Assembly (NCBI GenBank): GCA_020216845.1
Contig: JAIWNK010000159.1
Span: 1-15,891, forward strand
From: Anaerolinea sp.
GTDB lineage: Bacteria > Chloroflexota > Anaerolineae > Anaerolineales > Anaerolineaceae
DNA: 15,891 nucleotides
Reading direction: 5' to 3'
Shown: positions 15,034 to 15,891 of the stretch, piece after piece
Numbering within the stretch: the stretch's first letter is position 1
Layout of the letters: every line of letters begins with the position of its first letter
The notes under the pieces: generated by a model
The model's database searches: none
The model's input: only the letters and a program-made list of their open reading frames with translations
What the model was told of the DNA's origin: nothing
Position numbers and translations under genes: made by a program

Positions 15034-15616
15034 AGAATGGTTTGTCCAAGTAAGCGACTTGCGACAGATGGAATATTGTTCACGCGTCCTTTACTACCGC
15101 TACTGTCTGTCAACATTGCGCCCAACAACTGCCAGCATGGAGATAGGAGAACGCGCTCACCAAACCGCCCGTCTTGCCGAGCAAAGGCGCAGTTTATCTC
15201 GATATGGGCTACCTAACGGAACAAGAAAATTTGATGTGTTGTTATCCTCTTCAACCCTACATATCAGTGGCCGACTGGATTTGTTAATCGAAGTAGAGCA
15301 ACCTCAAAAACAGTTTTTTCCTGTGGAATATAAAGATTCTCAAGAGGTTCACAACAATCACAAAATACAGCTTGCGGCCTATGCATTTCTGATTGAGGAG
15401 GCTTATTCCACCACAGTAACCCAAGGGTTTATCTATTTGCTGCCGCTCCGAAAAGTTGAAACGATCAATCTTTCCGCAAAGTTAAAGTTTTCAGCCCGAC
15501 AACGGCTTGAGCAGTTAATCACAATGATCTATAGCGAAAATATGCCCCCCGCAGCCACACAAAAGGGACGTTGCATTGATTGTGAATTTCTGCACTTCTG
15601 CAACGATGTTTTCTAA
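15005..15616 (+). CDS. cas4: Cas4 Fe-S exonuclease of spacer acquisition
   Basis: Cas4 trims prespacers and helps select the PAM and orientation before integration. The PD-(D/E)XK (RecB-like) residues are visible: H52 (GERAH), D92 (SGRLDLL), E108 and K110 (FPVEYK), Q122 and Y126 (QLAAYA). Four cysteines for the 4Fe-4S cluster are C25, C190, C193 and C199, the usual one N-terminal plus three C-terminal. At 203 residues it is normal. ATG 15005 lies within cas2; the GGAG at 14988-14991 is 13 nt away, so the start is likely but not certain. cas4 here follows cas2 and is the last gene of the operon, whereas it more often precedes cas1. Confidence 0.92.
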   Translation: MKQNPNPDLEEWFVQVSDLRQMEYCSRVLYYRYCLSTLRPTTASMEIGERAHQTARLAEQRRSLSRYGLPNGTRKFDVLLSSSTLHISGRLDLLIEVEQPQKQFFPVEYKDSQEVHNNHKIQLAAYAFLIEEAYSTTVTQGFIYLLPLRKVETINLSAKLKFSARQRLEQLITMIYSENMPPAATQKGRCIDCEFLHFCNDVF

Positions 15617-15645
15617 CAAGAGCATAAGTGCCCCGTTTAAGCTTA

Positions 15646-15661
15646 TTTGATAAAAATCAAA
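15646..15661 (+). promoter_or_regulatory. Palindrome TTGAT-N4-ATCAA, FNR/CRP-like site
   Basis: TTTGAT (15646-15651) and ATCAAA (15656-15661) are a perfect inverted repeat around AAAA. The inner 14 bases match the FNR half-site consensus exactly in both arms. It lies 30 bases after the cas4 stop. The stem is too AT-rich and lacks a T tail to be a good terminator. Binding by a CRP/FNR protein is inference. Confidence 0.35.
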
Positions 15662-15764
15662 CAAACAGCCTTAACTTGCCTATCCACCCCTACGCTATTA
15701 ATGCTTTAAAGCCACCTTAGACCAAGATATGGGGGGTAAAAAGCGGGCAAATTACCAACAAAAA

Positions 15765-15783
15765 GACATTTTTAAAACATGTC
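15765..15783 (+). repeat. Inverted repeat in putative leader
   Basis: GACAT (15765-15769) and ATGTC (15779-15783) flank a 9-base AT centre. Such short palindromes in leaders can bind architectural proteins or the adaptation complex, but arms of this length can be chance. Confidence 0.3.
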
Positions 15784-15891
15784 CCCTAAAAACAAAAACA
15801 AGCCCCAAAAACAACGTCCACAAAGGCCCAGGAACAACGCTTCTTTAAAAAATGATGTAAAATATGGCTTAAGATTGAATTTTGTAGGGGG

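Larger units (their letters stand above)
15617..15891 (+). promoter_or_regulatory. Putative CRISPR leader downstream of cas4
   Basis: About 275 bases without a credible gene, clearly AT-richer than the coding DNA and rich in A-runs. It holds inverted repeats at 15646-15661, 15735-15756 (GGTAA with TTACC) and 15765-15783, and a spaced direct repeat CCCC(T)AAAAACAA (15783-15795 and 15803-15814). This position and composition fit the leader of an array that would begin at or just past the right edge. No repeat unit occurs twice in the window, so the array itself is not shown. Confidence 0.5.

Noticed and set aside
15783..15814. Direct repeat CCCC(T)AAAAACAA as the start of a CRISPR array
   Set aside because: The units are about 13 bases at a 20-base period and unlike repeat-spacer spacing; they are A-rich leader sequence.

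Overview
The window looks like a chromosomal segment from an anaerobic or facultative bacterium, most likely of the Chloroflexota (Anaerolineae-like). This is an inference from the protein styles (a large STAND/TPR protein, a radical SAM/SPASM enzyme, a Dps-like ferritin), not from a marker gene. Every credible gene lies on the + strand. No tRNA, rRNA, transposase or CRISPR repeat array is visible.

Left part (1-5700). The window opens inside a long STAND-type ATPase/TPR protein whose P-loop lies off the left edge. A near-consensus sigma70 promoter then starts a short transcript of about 125 nt that ends in an intrinsic terminator and contains no convincing gene. I read it as a structured small RNA or an attenuated leader. 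It lies before a radical SAM/SPASM enzyme with a PqqD-like N-terminus. After a terminator come an unrecognised two-helix membrane/coiled-coil protein and a Dps-like ferritin with the diiron motifs and two cysteines of the thioferritin type. Each of these transcription units ends in a clear hairpin.

Right part (5840-15891). A WYL-domain transcription factor with its own promoter sits 43 nt before a complete CRISPR-Cas operon of the I-B 'Tneap' type: cas8b1/cst1, cas7/cst2, cas5t, cas3 (HD plus helicase), cas6, cas1, cas2, cas4. Most genes are tightly packed or overlap, so they are probably co-transcribed. The interference module (Cas8-Cas7-Cas5 with Cas6-processed crRNA, plus Cas3) and the adaptation module (Cas1-Cas2-Cas4) both look intact by their motifs. 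Downstream of cas4 is about 275 bp of AT-rich non-coding DNA with several inverted repeats, which I take as the leader of an array beginning just past the right edge.

The points most worth a second look are: the Cas8 protein, which keeps the Cst1 framework but has lost all four zinc-ribbon cysteines; the undescribed small structured RNA near 2640-2760; the perfect hairpin between cas7 and cas5; the WYL regulator placed at the head of the operon; the relocated cas6 and cas4; and an exact TTGAT-N4-ATCAA palindrome in the putative leader.
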